Assembly: GCA_000209815.1 (NCBI GenBank)
Contig: FP929036.1
Span: forward strand, 551,885 to 615,884
From: Butyrivibrio fibrisolvens 16/4
Lineage (GTDB): Bacteria; Bacillota; Clostridia; Lachnospirales; Lachnospiraceae
DNA: 64,000 bases
Direction: 5' to 3'
Shown: positions 7,663-17,364 of the stretch, one piece after another
Numbering within the stretch: position 1 is the stretch's first letter
Layout: each line of letters opens with the position of its first letter
Made by a program: the position numbers and the translations under genes
The notes under the pieces: generated by a model
Database searches by the model: none
What the model saw: only the letters and a program-made list of their open reading frames with translations
Told to the model about the DNA's origin: nothing

Positions 7663-8364
7663 TTATCTATCGGGCTTTACAATCTCGTTAAATCTCTCCA
7701 AATCTGCCCTAGTAGTTATCTTAAAGTTTCTCTCATCTCCCGGAATCATATGCATTTTCATCCCAGCTATAACAGCCGGTTCCGTTGATCCATTTATTTC
7801 TTCTAGCCTTTCCGCGTCAAAAAGCTTCTTATTTGCCCTGCAATATTTTCCATACAAGAATGTCTCAGGAGCCTGCCCAGCAAAAATCTCACTTCGATTC
7901 AAAAGCGATGAAATACTCTTTCCATCCTTGCTTAAATAAACTGTGTCTTTCATTGGCAATACCGGAATCACTCCATCATATCCATTCATTTCTTCCACGC
8001 ATTTTTCAATCATTTCCTCAGACAAAAATGGTCTTGCTGCATCGCATACAAATACATAATCCTCATCCTCAGCCAAATCACATATATCCTGCAAAGCATT
8101 ATAAATAGACCCCTGGCGACTCTTTCCCGGCAAAGAAAATCCCAGCAGCTTGTCGCTCAATCCAAAATCCTCAAGCCATCCCTTAATCCTGTCCTGCCAG
8201 TCAGCTTCTGCCACGATTTGAATCTTATCTATATGTTCACTTTTATGGAGTGTCTCCAAGCAGTACAGTATCACCGGCTTCCCCGAAACCTCTATATATT
8301 GTTTCGGAATCTCGCCTCCCGCTCTACTGCCTGTTCCACCAGAAAGAACTATCGCCACAATCAT
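7663..8364 (-). CDS. Pentitol-5-phosphate cytidylyltransferase, TarI/IspD family
   Basis: 233 residues with the nucleotidyltransferase start VLSGGTGSR...PKQYIEV, the CTP-binding region FVCDAARPF and a late KITTRADLE motif. IspD makes CDP-methylerythritol and TarI makes CDP-ribitol; the two are hard to separate by sequence. The neighbours (TarJ-like dehydrogenase, epimerase, glycerophosphotransferase-like protein) favour the TarI role, supplying activated pentitol for a wall or capsule polymer. The ATG overlaps the epimerase stop in an ATGA (8361-8364), so the two are translationally coupled. Confidence 0.7.
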   Translation of the reverse strand: MIVAIVLSGGTGSRAGGEIPKQYIEVSGKPVILYCLETLHKSEHIDKIQIVAEADWQDRIKGWLEDFGLSDKLLGFSLPGKSRQGSIYNALQDICDLAEDEDYVFVCDAARPFLSEEMIEKCVEEMNGYDGVIPVLPMKDTVYLSKDGKSISSLLNRSEIFAGQAPETFLYGKYCRANKKLFDAERLEEINGSTEPAVIAGMKMHMIPGDERNFKITTRADLERFNEIVKPDR

Positions 8365-9023
8365 AGTCTTAGATTCCTAACATCTTCCAAAATATCTTTA
8401 TAGGTTCTTCCTCTTCCAAACAACAATGTTGTACCAAGGATAAATCCGTCCACACCTTTTGGTGCATACTCTAAAATCTTATTTCCAGAGCATGCTCCGT
8501 CCCAGTATATCTTGAAGCCATATCTCTCTTTCAGTTTCAACAATTTCTCGATCTTTTCGCCTACATAAGGCAGATACATCTGGCCCGCATTTCCCGGATT
8601 TACCGACATTACCAATACCTTATCTACAATCTTTAACATCTCTTTTACCGTTTCGATGCTAGTTCCCGGATTGATTGCAATCCCCGGAATCATTCCTGCA
8701 TCTATTACCTTCTGCAGTGTTGTAGATGGATGATACTCTGCCTCCGGATGAATATAAACAGTATCGCCTTTACGAAGATTACTAAGAAAAAGTTCTATTG
8801 TGTTGCTGGGATGCTCCACCATCAAATGCACATCCAGTGGCTTAAATGTCACCGATGCAATATATCGCATATCATTTAATGACATGGCAAAATTAGGAAC
8901 GAATCGACCATCCATAATATCTATATGGAAAGAATCGATTCCTCCCTCTTCTAGTTCATTTACTTCCCTTGATAAATGACCATAGTCGGCACACATCATA
9001 GATGCATTTAATTCAAACTCCAT
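8361..9023 (-). CDS. Ribulose-phosphate 3-epimerase family protein (divergent Rpe)
   Basis: 220 residues forming a TIM barrel with the Rpe landmarks FHIDIMDGRFVPN, DVHLMVEHP and MSVNPGNAGQMYLPY. The last phosphate-binding part reads IYWDGACSGNK and FILGTTLLF, whereas canonical Rpe has a V-D-G-G-V type strand. This is therefore a specialised paralogue, not the housekeeping enzyme. Presumed reaction: interconversion of xylulose and ribulose 5-phosphate (or a related pentulose phosphate), feeding the dehydrogenase and cytidylyltransferase encoded just downstream. Confidence 0.7.
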   Translation of the reverse strand: MEFELNASMMCADYGHLSREVNELEEGGIDSFHIDIMDGRFVPNFAMSLNDMRYIASVTFKPLDVHLMVEHPSNTIELFLSNLRKGDTVYIHPEAEYHPSTTLQKVIDAGMIPGIAINPGTSIETVKEMLKIVDKVLVMSVNPGNAGQMYLPYVGEKIEKLLKLKERYGFKIYWDGACSGNKILEYAPKGVDGFILGTTLLFGRGRTYKDILEDVRNLRL

Positions 9024-9052
9024 AACCCCTCTCCTATCAAGCCTCCCCAGGC

Positions 9053-10414
9053 TTACTCAGCACATATTACATCAGGATTCTGAATCATAATCGGCTTTTC
9101 TAGTTTCTCGTATAGTTGCACGATACTGCTGCCATCCCCATAGTAAGCATCACTTATTATTATTGCTCTGTCCATATCAGGGGTATCATCATATATCCCC
9201 CACCCCTCTTCCTTATAGTTTTTAACAATCTGTCTATAATCTTCCAAAACCTCAGGAACCATGCTCTCTAGTGACGCTTCAATAAGTGGATGTGGTCGCC
9301 AAAGTAATGCCACATCATCTGCATTTTCCTTAAACACCTGCAGGACATCCCGTATTTTGTCAATCATTTGAGCGCCCTTATTAATCATTGCCACAACACT
9401 TGTATTGTAAAAGACTATTTTCTTTTTACTTCCGTCTGGCTTGGTAATTATCTTTTTCCATTCCTCTGGAATCTCTTGCTCTTCATCCTTCATTCTTAGA
9501 ATCTTGTCAAATTTTGGAGATCCTGTTCCTTTAATTTTTCTCTCCCAGTATTCTCGTGTATCCTCCCCGAATCGGCCAACTAATGTCATCACATAGGCCT
9601 TCTTCATATTTTCCGACTGAACTATTACCTCATCTGCATTTATAACTCCTTTTGTAAGAGCATAAGGCAAAACATTTGCGCTCAAATTCACGTCATCAAG
9701 ATTTGGCTCAGCCAAGACAAAATAAGGTATATAAATCAATTTATCTGTGAATTTCTTCAAATTCTCCGAATAGAAAAATGGATGAACACTGGTGACATAG
9801 TTTGAATCATCATATGGATTATGTATGTATATTTCATCAGGACTCGCACCTTCAAAATCAAACTTCTGAAAATCTACCACTGGTACATAATCGGGATAAT
9901 CCTGTCCCTCGTAATGATATTCCTTCACGCTTCCATCTGGATTTTTCTCATAATATGGAATAGGTATTACATATGCTTCACAATCCTCATCATCCCTTGC
10001 CTTCATCCATACCGATTCCAGTGAATCCCACATGGATGCTTTGTATGGCAGAAAGACTACCACCTTTGTCAGCTTTATATCTTCCTTTGCACTCTTTTCG
10101 ATTACATTTATACAGTGGTCTAGTCTTCCTTTTGCCGAAGACGCAGAAAGTCCTCTCTCAGATTGAATTTCTTCATGTATCTGAAAGAGAACTTCACAAT
10201 ATTCTTCCAGATGAGATACCGTTTTATGCCCCTCACCTTCAGTTTCTTCTATTAAATTTCCTAAATCTATGGCCTTCTGCTGGGCCATTTCCAGGTATTG
10301 GCAGGCCTTATCAATACCAGGCTCCTTGTTATTTAGCTCTTGGTATACACCTTCACATATCTTCCGGAACAACGCTATGTAGTTTTCTACCTGCTTGAAC
10401 CTGTTCTTCCTCAT
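9053..10414 (-). CDS. Putative CDP-glycerol/CDP-polyol phosphotransferase-like protein
   Basis: 453 residues without membrane segments. The N-terminal third is helical and probably coiled coil (EEYCEVLFQIHEEIQSE). The C-terminal part looks like a GT-B half: KKIVFYNTSVVAMI, ALLWRPHPLIEASL and the segment ISDAYYGDGSSIVQLYE followed by KPIMIQN. The last parallels the T-D-Y-S-S...K-P-I-I motif of TagB/TagF-type glycerophosphotransferases. First gene of the pentitol cassette, it would transfer the CDP-activated unit made by the downstream enzymes. The family assignment rests on these C-terminal motifs only; the acceptor is unknown. Confidence 0.5.
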   Translation of the reverse strand: MRKNRFKQVENYIALFRKICEGVYQELNNKEPGIDKACQYLEMAQQKAIDLGNLIEETEGEGHKTVSHLEEYCEVLFQIHEEIQSERGLSASSAKGRLDHCINVIEKSAKEDIKLTKVVVFLPYKASMWDSLESVWMKARDDEDCEAYVIPIPYYEKNPDGSVKEYHYEGQDYPDYVPVVDFQKFDFEGASPDEIYIHNPYDDSNYVTSVHPFFYSENLKKFTDKLIYIPYFVLAEPNLDDVNLSANVLPYALTKGVINADEVIVQSENMKKAYVMTLVGRFGEDTREYWERKIKGTGSPKFDKILRMKDEEQEIPEEWKKIITKPDGSKKKIVFYNTSVVAMINKGAQMIDKIRDVLQVFKENADDVALLWRPHPLIEASLESMVPEVLEDYRQIVKNYKEEGWGIYDDTPDMDRAIIISDAYYGDGSSIVQLYEKLEKPIMIQNPDVICAE

Positions 10415-10521
10415 AACTCCCCACCAAATAAGCTTTTCCTATATCAGGATAATTTCTGTTTCACTCCGAAAACAAAATATTAGCCTTTTATGTATAAATA
10501 CACAAATTATATTATATGAAT

Positions 10522-10550
10522 ATTATAGGTTTAACTTTCTTCATATTCAA
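10522..10550 (-). promoter_or_regulatory. Sigma-A promoter of the pentitol cassette
   Basis: On the minus strand TTGAAT (10550-10545) and TATAAT (10527-10522) are exactly 17 bases apart. The untranslated leader to the ATG at 10414 is about 100 bases. Confidence 0.65.
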
Positions 10551-10557
10551 CGATTTG

Positions 10558-10571
10558 CCGTGATTACACGG
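10558..10571. promoter_or_regulatory. Inverted repeat just upstream of the cassette promoter
   Basis: CCGTG-ATTA-CACGG is a perfect 5-4-5 palindrome lying seven bases upstream of the -35 box. It could be an activator or repressor site; no regulator gene is adjacent. Confidence 0.3.
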
Positions 10572-10625
10572 AATTATCACAATTAAAGGCACTCGGTTCA
10601 TTCTTATTAAACTTTTATCACCACA

Positions 10626-10658
10626 ACAAAAAAGGACCCTTGCACTAGCAAGGGTCCT
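10626..10658 (-). terminator. Intrinsic terminator of coaBC
   Basis: A perfect 11-pair stem, AGGACCCTTGC/GCAAGGGTCCT with an ACTA loop (10633-10658), is followed on the minus strand by TTTTTTGTTG. Confidence 0.9.
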
Positions 10659-10665
10659 AAATCAA

Positions 10666-11853
10666 TTATTTAACTATTTCATCCAGGATAGCCTGAGCCA
10701 CATCGTCCTTAGACATTATCGGAAGCTCCCTGGCGTTCTCGGCTGTGATAAGTGTAACCACATTTGTGTCTGTGCCAAACCCCGCACCCGCTGTACGCAA
10801 ATTATTGGCTACAATCATATCTACATTCTTCTTTTTAAGCTTAGCCTTTGAATTCTCTAGCATGTTTTCCGTCTCCATAGAGAATCCACAGATAAACTGT
10901 CCAGGCTTTTTATTTGCCCCAAGAAAAGACAGTATGTCCTCTGTACGCTCCAGCTCAATAGCTGCTGCCTCGCCATCCTTTTTCTTAATCTTTTCAGCCG
11001 CCACATTCGCTGGACGATAGTCCGCTACTGCAGCGCTTTTTATTATTATGTCCATCTCCCCGGCTTTTGATTTCACCACATCAGCCATTTCTGCAGCGCT
11101 CTTTATATTTACTACATCTACAAACATTGGTGGTTCGATTGCCACTGGACCGCTTACAAGTGTAACCTCAGCTCCCCTAAGCATTGCCGCTCTGGCGATA
11201 GCATAGCCCATCTTTCCTGTGCTGTGATTGCTAATGTATCTAACTGGGTCTATTGCCTCCTGAGTAGGCCCTGCTGTTATCATAACCTTCTTCCCATTAA
11301 GGTCGTGCTCGAAAGCGATTTCTTTCAATATGTATTGTAATAAAACTTCTGGCTCAGGCATTTTTCCTGCTCCAGTGTCGCCACAAGCCAAATATCCGCT
11401 GGCTGGCTGAATAATCTCAAAGCCATATTTCTTTAATGTCTCTAAATTATCCTGAACTATAGGATTAGTGAACATATTTGTATTCATAGCTGGGCTCACC
11501 AGCTTCTTGCACTTTGCAGCAAGAATAGTGGTAGTGAGCATATCGTCAGCGATTCCATGTGCCATCTTACCTATTACATTAGCGCTGGCTGGTGCCACCA
11601 TAAAAATATCAGCTCGCTTTGCAAGAGCTACATGCTCCACGTTAAACTGAAAATCCCTGTCAAATGTGTCCACGAGACATTTATTACTTGTTAAAGTTTC
11701 AAAGGTAATTGGATTGATAAAATTTGTGGCATTCTTAGTCATTATGACATTAACATCCGCTCCCAATTTCACTAGAGCTGATGCAAGATTTGCAATCTTA
11801 TATGCTGCAATGGAACCTGTTACTCCAAGTACCACACATTTACCTTTTAACAT
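10666..11853 (-). CDS. coaBC: Bifunctional phosphopantothenoylcysteine decarboxylase/synthetase
   Basis: 395 residues. The N-terminal flavoprotein decarboxylase domain (CoaC) shows VTGSIAAYKIANL, the catalytic-His region NVEHVALAKRAD, the PASANVIGKMAHG motif and PAMNTNMF. The C-terminal synthetase domain (CoaB) shows ITAGPTQEAIDPVRYI, SNHSTGKMGYAIA and AAVADYRP. Together they make 4'-phosphopantetheine from phosphopantothenate, cysteine and CTP. The neighbouring ECF S component, transcribed in the same direction just upstream, is a likely pantothenate transporter, so the two genes form a coenzyme A supply unit. Full length, undamaged. Confidence 0.95.
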   Translation of the reverse strand: MLKGKCVVLGVTGSIAAYKIANLASALVKLGADVNVIMTKNATNFINPITFETLTSNKCLVDTFDRDFQFNVEHVALAKRADIFMVAPASANVIGKMAHGIADDMLTTTILAAKCKKLVSPAMNTNMFTNPIVQDNLETLKKYGFEIIQPASGYLACGDTGAGKMPEPEVLLQYILKEIAFEHDLNGKKVMITAGPTQEAIDPVRYISNHSTGKMGYAIARAAMLRGAEVTLVSGPVAIEPPMFVDVVNIKSAAEMADVVKSKAGEMDIIIKSAAVADYRPANVAAEKIKKKDGEAAAIELERTEDILSFLGANKKPGQFICGFSMETENMLENSKAKLKKKNVDMIVANNLRTAGAGFGTDTNVVTLITAENARELPIMSKDDVAQAILDEIVK

Positions 11854-11918
11854 AATTACCTCCGGACTATCTTATTGCTGTTTTAATATCTTAGCTTACT
11901 TTTAGGTGATGAGACGTC

Positions 11919-12836
11919 CTATGCCATCTGCTTTACAGCATCAGCATCTGATACAGCCTTCACCTTTCCATTCTTCTTTCCTGAATATACACCTGCTGGC
12001 TTAATCTTATCAAGTACGATACCAACAAGATATACGATAACTGCGCCAACGATTGCTTCGATTACACCGTTGAAGCTGATGATACCGCCAATTACTCCCA
12101 TAAGAGCGCTTGGTTCAATCTGAAGAACTTCTGAGTATGGGATTCTATAGAATGCATAAATGCTACCCATAACAAGAAGTGTATTTGTCATTGCACCAGA
12201 AATTCCTGCTGTGATAAATCCAAGTGCCTTTGCATCTTTATTCATAAATAAATACTCGATAGCTGCAAAAACTACGATTCCAATAACTGCTCCGATAACC
12301 TGAGCAACTGTAACTGAAAATCCAACCTTGCCTTCAGAAATCATCTTGTTGAAGAAAGCGAATACACCAAAGCCCATAATGAATGAAATGATTACGTTGA
12401 TAATTGATCCGTAAACAAGTTTCTTCTCTGAGCTGATTGCCTTCTTGATTCCTACATAAACAAAATAAGGAACTACACCAATAAGAATTCTAGGAACAAT
12501 AGCGATGAATGTGCTCTTGAATACAAGGGCGATAGCCTGTCCTATAGTATCGTGTGGAAGCATAGTAAGTGCTGCCACTGGTGAGAAAGCGAATGCTGAT
12601 GGAGTTGGTGTAAGTGAGCTTTTTACAAAGCTTGTGATACCAAATACTCCGCCAAGGCACGCTCCCTTCTTTGGTCCTAAGAATAATGAACCAATGATAA
12701 CTGGAATATGAAGTGTTGTTGCATTAATAACTACGAGTGGAATGTATCCGAGTGGTGTTGAAGCCATAACTACAATAATGGCTACGAATAACGCTGTGAG
12801 CACGAGCTCATAGGTCTTAGAATTGTTGCTTTGCAT
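11919..12836 (-). CDS. ECF transporter S component, probably pantothenate (PanT-like)
   Basis: 305 residues with about six hydrophobic helices. The opening segment (YELVLTALFVAIIVVMA followed by a Pro/Gly loop) and the IPVIIGSLFLGPKKGACLGG region are typical of substrate-binding S components of energy-coupling factor transporters. The Lys/Ala-rich tail is cytoplasmic. Substrate is inferred from the adjacent coaBC. The shared A, A' and T modules are not in the window. The start at 12836 has AGAAGGAGG upstream, inside a small hairpin (CTTCT-ACC-AGAAG) that could mask it. A structured leader precedes the gene at 12954-13010. Confidence 0.7.
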   Translation of the reverse strand: MQSNNSKTYELVLTALFVAIIVVMASTPLGYIPLVVINATTLHIPVIIGSLFLGPKKGACLGGVFGITSFVKSSLTPTPSAFAFSPVAALTMLPHDTIGQAIALVFKSTFIAIVPRILIGVVPYFVYVGIKKAISSEKKLVYGSIINVIISFIMGFGVFAFFNKMISEGKVGFSVTVAQVIGAVIGIVVFAAIEYLFMNKDAKALGFITAGISGAMTNTLLVMGSIYAFYRIPYSEVLQIEPSALMGVIGGIISFNGVIEAIVGAVIVYLVGIVLDKIKPAGVYSGKKNGKVKAVSDADAVKQMA

Positions 12837-12953
12837 ATGTTTCCTCCTTCTGGTAGAAGCCTTTTATAGGTCTCCTCCTGTTAAAACAGTAATTTGCAAG
12901 CTAATTAAATTGATAAAATTTTAACAGCACACAGATTCTATCATATAGATTCT

Positions 12954-13010
12954 TATGTGTCAAAAGCCCGGTACAAGTCCATTGGATCTTGTCTGGACTT
13001 CTGACACATA
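12954..13010 (-). ncRNA. Structured leader RNA candidate upstream of the ECF S component
   Basis: An outer 9-pair stem, TATGTGTCA/TGACACATA (12954-12962 with 13002-13010), encloses two mutually exclusive inner pairings. One is AGTCCA with TGGACT (12976-12981, 12994-12999). The other is ACAAGTCC with GGA-T-CTTGT (12973-12992). No U-tract follows on the minus strand, so it is not a simple terminator of the protease gene ending at 13030. Its place before a vitamin-type transporter gene suggests a riboswitch or attenuator. It matches no riboswitch consensus that I recognise. Confidence 0.4.
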
Positions 13011-13029
13011 TCATAAATAGAATCATCAG

Positions 13030-15443
13030 CTACTCTGATAGTCCCTCAGTGTAGTAGCTGTTACCATATATATCGGTAAAAACATAGGAAATCAATATAT
13101 CCTTATCCTCTATAACAAGATTTGATATCTTCAGCTCGTCCATTGATTTAGTCACAGTCAGACCATCCTCCAGCAGATGACTATCATAATACTCCCCATT
13201 GTAGCTATAGTAATCACAGATAAATTCAAGAGTGTCCCCAGGCTGAAGCTCAGTCAGATTCTTTGCAATAACCTCAGTCTCCCCATCCTTATAATCATAG
13301 GTAGCTCCAGCTACATAGCCATCCTCGTGCTCACTATCAAACACAAGAATAAGGTCTGCTCTCTCGCCATTAAGAAGCACTGGCACACGGCCGGTGATTG
13401 TGTAGTTAGAGGCATCTCCAGTTGTATCAATGTGATGATAAGCTACTATCTTCCCCTCTATTCCAATCCAGCTTCTGTCGGTATTTGCAATTAGATTATT
13501 ATCCTCGTCCCATTCGAATGTGGTATCTAGGCCTAAATCTATATATCCGCTTCCATCATCCACAAATGTAGAAAACTCGATTTGCTGAACATTCTCCCAC
13601 TGAGCCTCTGATAGGGCGATTACATTATCCCCATTAGCATTCATCTGCCACTTTAAATCAGAAGCATCAAATTTATTTTCTGCAATGTATTCAGCCGCTT
13701 CTTCCAAGGATGGACCCTTATTTAAGAAGGCATCGGTAGTAGATTTCTGGGTCATTACTGCATTTAAAATCTGCATAATAGTCTGAGCACTGTCCATACT
13801 GCCTGATGAGGCATTTCCACTTCCTAACAAAATGCTTGCTGGATTTGTATTTCCTGTGCTCTGACCAGCCGCCTGGCCGTAATATGCCATTGATGCAAAC
13901 TTCTGAATACAATTGCTATAACTTTCATCCATTCCTATTTCGTCATAGGTGCTGACCATATTGTCCACCTTGTTGGTCTGACGATATGGGAAATAGATTG
14001 ATAGACCATAGGCATTTGTCATATTGCTTGAAGTCTGATTGTATTTAACAGCCCCCTTCAATGACTTTGATAGCTCTGTACCTGCTTCATTATCCATCTT
14101 GATTGCAAAATCGATTAAATCAATCTGGTCAATCCTTGATGATGTGGCAAACTCTCTTGTTGCAGATCTGGCATTTGATACTACCTTGTATTCTTTTTAT
14201 CTATAAGATTCGCTGTTGTGTCTGCAAATCCCTTCAAATCCTCTGGCACAGTAGCAGTAAGCTCTGCCAAATCAACCACTGATAGTGTAGTCTTCTGTCC
14301 CGCACACTGTTTTCCACATTGAGCCACAAAATCATCTACTATGATTTTTCCTGTAGCTAGTGCTGTCATAGAAGGATTTTTGCTAAGCTCTGTAAGCCAG
14401 TTTGTATAATACCAGCCTATACCAGGCTCTGTTTCTTCTGATGCAATCATATAATCGCTATGAGCATCCAGCATCAGGCCAGTCTCTACTGTTGCCATAA
14501 GGCAAGCATCAAATCCTACAAAATCATATTTCAAGCCACCATCTGTTAACGCCTTGTTGATTCCTGCAAGATTCATTGAACCGGCCTCTCTATGCTTCTC
14601 GTCATAGCCATAGCCTGTTACAGAACCTCCGCCGTGATCCCAGAATATCAAATCATACCTGTCTGCAGGATAGTTCTGTCCACTCCACTTAATAAAACTT
14701 GATAATGTAGTAGGGTCGGTCATAGGAAGGTCCCCGATATTATCCTTAAGCAGATTGACATTACCATTCTTTATCTGATAAATCTGGTTTGTTCTGTTGC
14801 TGACAAAATTATTCTTCCATCCGGCGCAGCCACCTGTGTATACAAGCAAGTTGATGTTATCTGCTACAGTGGCATCAAGCATTTCCTGCATATCCTTCGA
14901 GGCCATAGCACCTCTTGATTCCAGGTCAGTACCACACATATATACCATGATGGTGGTAGTGTCCTTGCCATCTCCTTTAAGCACCGTATATTTTTCTCTG
15001 GCCCCCTCAGCCACAGTTTCATCCAGTACTCCTGTATTTGCCTTACTGCTCCAGCTGGCATTGCCGCTTTGGGCAGTACTTGTGTAGCCACCGCTACCAA
15101 GCAGAAGTGACGCAAGCGAACCTACAGTATTTATTGTACTAGTGGTGCTATTACCTGAAATAGAGCCTGTACCCGTACTTCCAGAGCCACCTCCTAGGAA
15201 TGCACCCAGGCCACCACCTCCGCCTAACAACACAATAAGGGCAATAATAATCAGCTTTCCAAGACCGCCTCCGCCGCCTCCAAAGCCACCATCACGATTA
15301 CCGCCAAACCCACCAGGGCCGCCTCCTGGAATATGCCCTCCATTGCCGCCGCCCACAGGGCCTGTTCCTAGTCCACTGCCTTTTCTGTTAACAGAAGCCG
15401 AACCTGTTACATTCTTTTTTCTGGATACTGGTCTGTCTGCCAT
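13030..15443 (-). CDS. Clostripain-family (C11) cysteine peptidase, membrane-anchored; frame split
   Basis: Two adjacent open frames (stops at 14181 and 13030) join when one base is restored in the five-T run at 14194-14198, giving about 804 residues. The N-terminus is Arg/Lys-rich, then strongly Gly-rich, and contains one membrane helix (KLIIIALIVLL) flanked by Gly tracts. The C11 catalytic pair is visible as His in LIFWDHGGGS and Cys in VGFDACLMATVE. The C-terminal half holds beta-rich segments (WIGIEGKIVAYH, EFICDYYSYNG), probably a substrate- or wall-facing domain. I start at the ATG at 15443, eight bases after GGAGG, rather than the upstream ATG at 15464. Likely a surface protease with Arg-type specificity, by family analogy. 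Confidence 0.8.
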
Positions 15444-15465
15444 ACATATTTCCTCCATAAACAAA

Positions 15466-15489
15466 GAGGTGTAGCATACGCTACACCTC
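15466..15489 (-). terminator. Perfect hairpin between the chemoreceptor and protease genes
   Basis: GAGGTGTAGC and GCTACACCTC form a 10-pair stem with a four-base loop. On the minus strand TTTGTTT follows, so it can terminate the chemoreceptor transcript. It ends very close to the protease ribosome-binding site and could also act as an attenuator. Confidence 0.6.
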
Positions 15490-15517
15490 CGCTACTATTT
15501 CCCATTATACACTTTTT

Positions 15518-17007
15518 TTACTTCAGTGCCATCTCTTCCATCTCTCTGGCAATTCTATTTATCACCTCAAGTGTCTCATTCATATTTCTCAGTGCATCCA
15601 TAGAATCATCACTTACTGCACCTACAGTATCTGCAGCTGCTGCAACCTCTTCAGATGTTGCCGAAAGATTTGTGATGTTATCCATAATCTGTGTGTTAGC
15701 GCTAAGTACTTCTTTTACAGAACCCTTAACCTGAACAACGCCACCTCTAAGTTCATCAGAACCTTCCTTGATTGCATCCAGCTTTGTTCCTGTTTCAGCA
15801 ATAAGATCATTCTGCTTCTGTGCATACTCAGCAGATTTTGACATTGCTGCTGATGCTGAACGAGCATCGCTTGTAAGTCTCTCAATAATCTTAGAAATTT
15901 CTTCTGTAGCTTCTCTTGTACTCTCTGAAAGAGCTCTGATTTCATCAGCTACTACTGCGAAGCCCTTACCAGCTTCACCTGCTCTGGCTGCCTCGATAGA
16001 TGCATTAAGAGCAAGAAGATTTGTCTGACTTGAAATACCAAGGATTGTCTCGGTAATTGCCTGAACATCTTGAATACTTGTATTTAATGCCTGAGTAGTA
16101 GATGCTGTCTCAAGATTAATCTTTGCAACTTCTTCAGCCTGATTCTTAAGCTGATTAATAAGATCTACACCTTCATTAACCGAATTTTCAACTCTGCCAG
16201 ACACATCATCAATCATTGAAGCTTCCTGCTCAACCGCCTGGATGCTTTCCTGTATTACAGCTGTCTTATTTGTCTGATTTTCAATTGCCTCTGCTGTATT
16301 TTTGTTCCTTCAACGATTTCATTAACAGATGAATGCGTTGCATCCATTGACTCATTAAGTCTGTCAGAAACCTCATTGGCTTCCTCAAACTTTTTATTCA
16401 GCTCTTCAGCCAAATTAACGATTGTCTCCGATGTCTCTTTAATATCCTCAGCGTGCTCCTTGATTGTATCAAGTGTCTCTGTTGTCTGACGACGCTGTTG
16501 TTTACATACTACAACGGAAATAGTACATGCAATGATGGAGAAAACTAATTCTGTAACCAATTCTCGTCCTGTAATATTTCCCTTTTTCAATTCTAGGTAA
16601 CCTGATGTAATCAGACAGAAGTTAGCAATAAAACAACCTATTCTAACTGTTCCTGCCTCGCCATAAATCATTACAATCAGGATGATTGTATACATGAAAA
16701 TGTACATGTTTTTATCGGTTGGTGCATAAATATTTAAAATAAACTGCACTACCATCGAAAGAGTTATTACATACTTATATCTATACTCTTCACCATATGC
16801 TTTGTACAAAATCTGGAATAGTATGATATCAAGAACTGCAACAAACAGTCGTATACCATCTAATACATTCGGTCCGTCCAACCATATAGAACGAACAGTA
16901 CAGAAAATCAAAGCGATACATGTGATTGTGCCACAGTATCTTGCCAAACGGTTCTTCTCAAGCATTTGCTTGGTTTTCATATCCATAGTATCTTCTCTCT
17001 CTGGCAT
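15518..17007 (-). CDS. Methyl-accepting chemotaxis protein, frame split
   Basis: Restoring one base in the five-T run at 16299-16303 joins two open frames into about 496 residues. The N-terminal half has about six membrane helices (for example IMLFCTVRS-type and [14 protein letters not shown] segments) with no large extracytoplasmic ligand domain, so it may sense membrane or internal signals. A cytoplasmic coiled coil follows, with the highly conserved MCP tip ([35 protein letters not shown]) that contacts CheA/CheW. AGGAGG lies eight bases before the ATG at 17007. No other chemotaxis gene is adjacent. Confidence 0.85.
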
Positions 17008-17141
17008 ATCTTGTGCCTCCTACTCAAAAAATATAAATAAAAAACCTGCTATACTCTCACCTTAGTAGATTAAGTATAACAAGTTTTTCTGAATTTTTAT
17101 AAATTTTGGCAGAATTTTCACAAAACTTTCATTACATTTGC

Positions 17142-17363
17142 TTATTCTCCTGGAGCGCTGTTTATAACCTTTCCAGTGTTCCAAAGCATTGCTGATTTCT
17201 CTGCTGCCTCTAAACGACCTTCTTCTGTTTTGAAGCTTACTGTACCTGTGTAACTGCCACAATCCAGACAAGCCACGTAGTATCCGTGATCTTCCTCTTC
17301 TAAAAGGCCTGCCCCTCCGCAGATTGGGCAATCATGAATTTCAATGTTTTCTGTAATATCCAT
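17142..17363 (-). CDS. Small Lar-like zinc-ribbon protein
   Basis: 73 residues. Two Cys pairs (CPICGG and CLDCGS) and the later Ala-rich helix ending in MLWNTGK match the layout of Lar-family restriction-alleviation-like proteins. These are common in phages and mobile elements. Here it sits one base after murA in the same direction, in a chromosomal setting. Function in this host is unknown; the zinc-ribbon call is secure, the Lar call moderate. Confidence 0.55.
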   Translation of the reverse strand: MDITENIEIHDCPICGGAGLLEEEDHGYYVACLDCGSYTGTVSFKTEEGRLEAAEKSAMLWNTGKVINSAPGE

Positions 17364-17364
17364 T

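Noticed and set aside
7663-8364. Housekeeping IspD of isoprenoid synthesis.
   Set aside because: Possible by sequence, but the operon with a TarJ-like dehydrogenase, epimerase and phosphotransferase-like gene fits pentitol activation better.
13010-13030. 12954-13010 as terminator of the protease gene.
   Set aside because: The stem is well placed but lacks a U-tract on the minus strand and has alternative inner pairings.
15142-15474. A proline-rich protein on the plus strand.
   Set aside because: It is the complement of the Gly-rich N-terminus of the clostripain-type gene, which has motifs and a ribosome-binding site.
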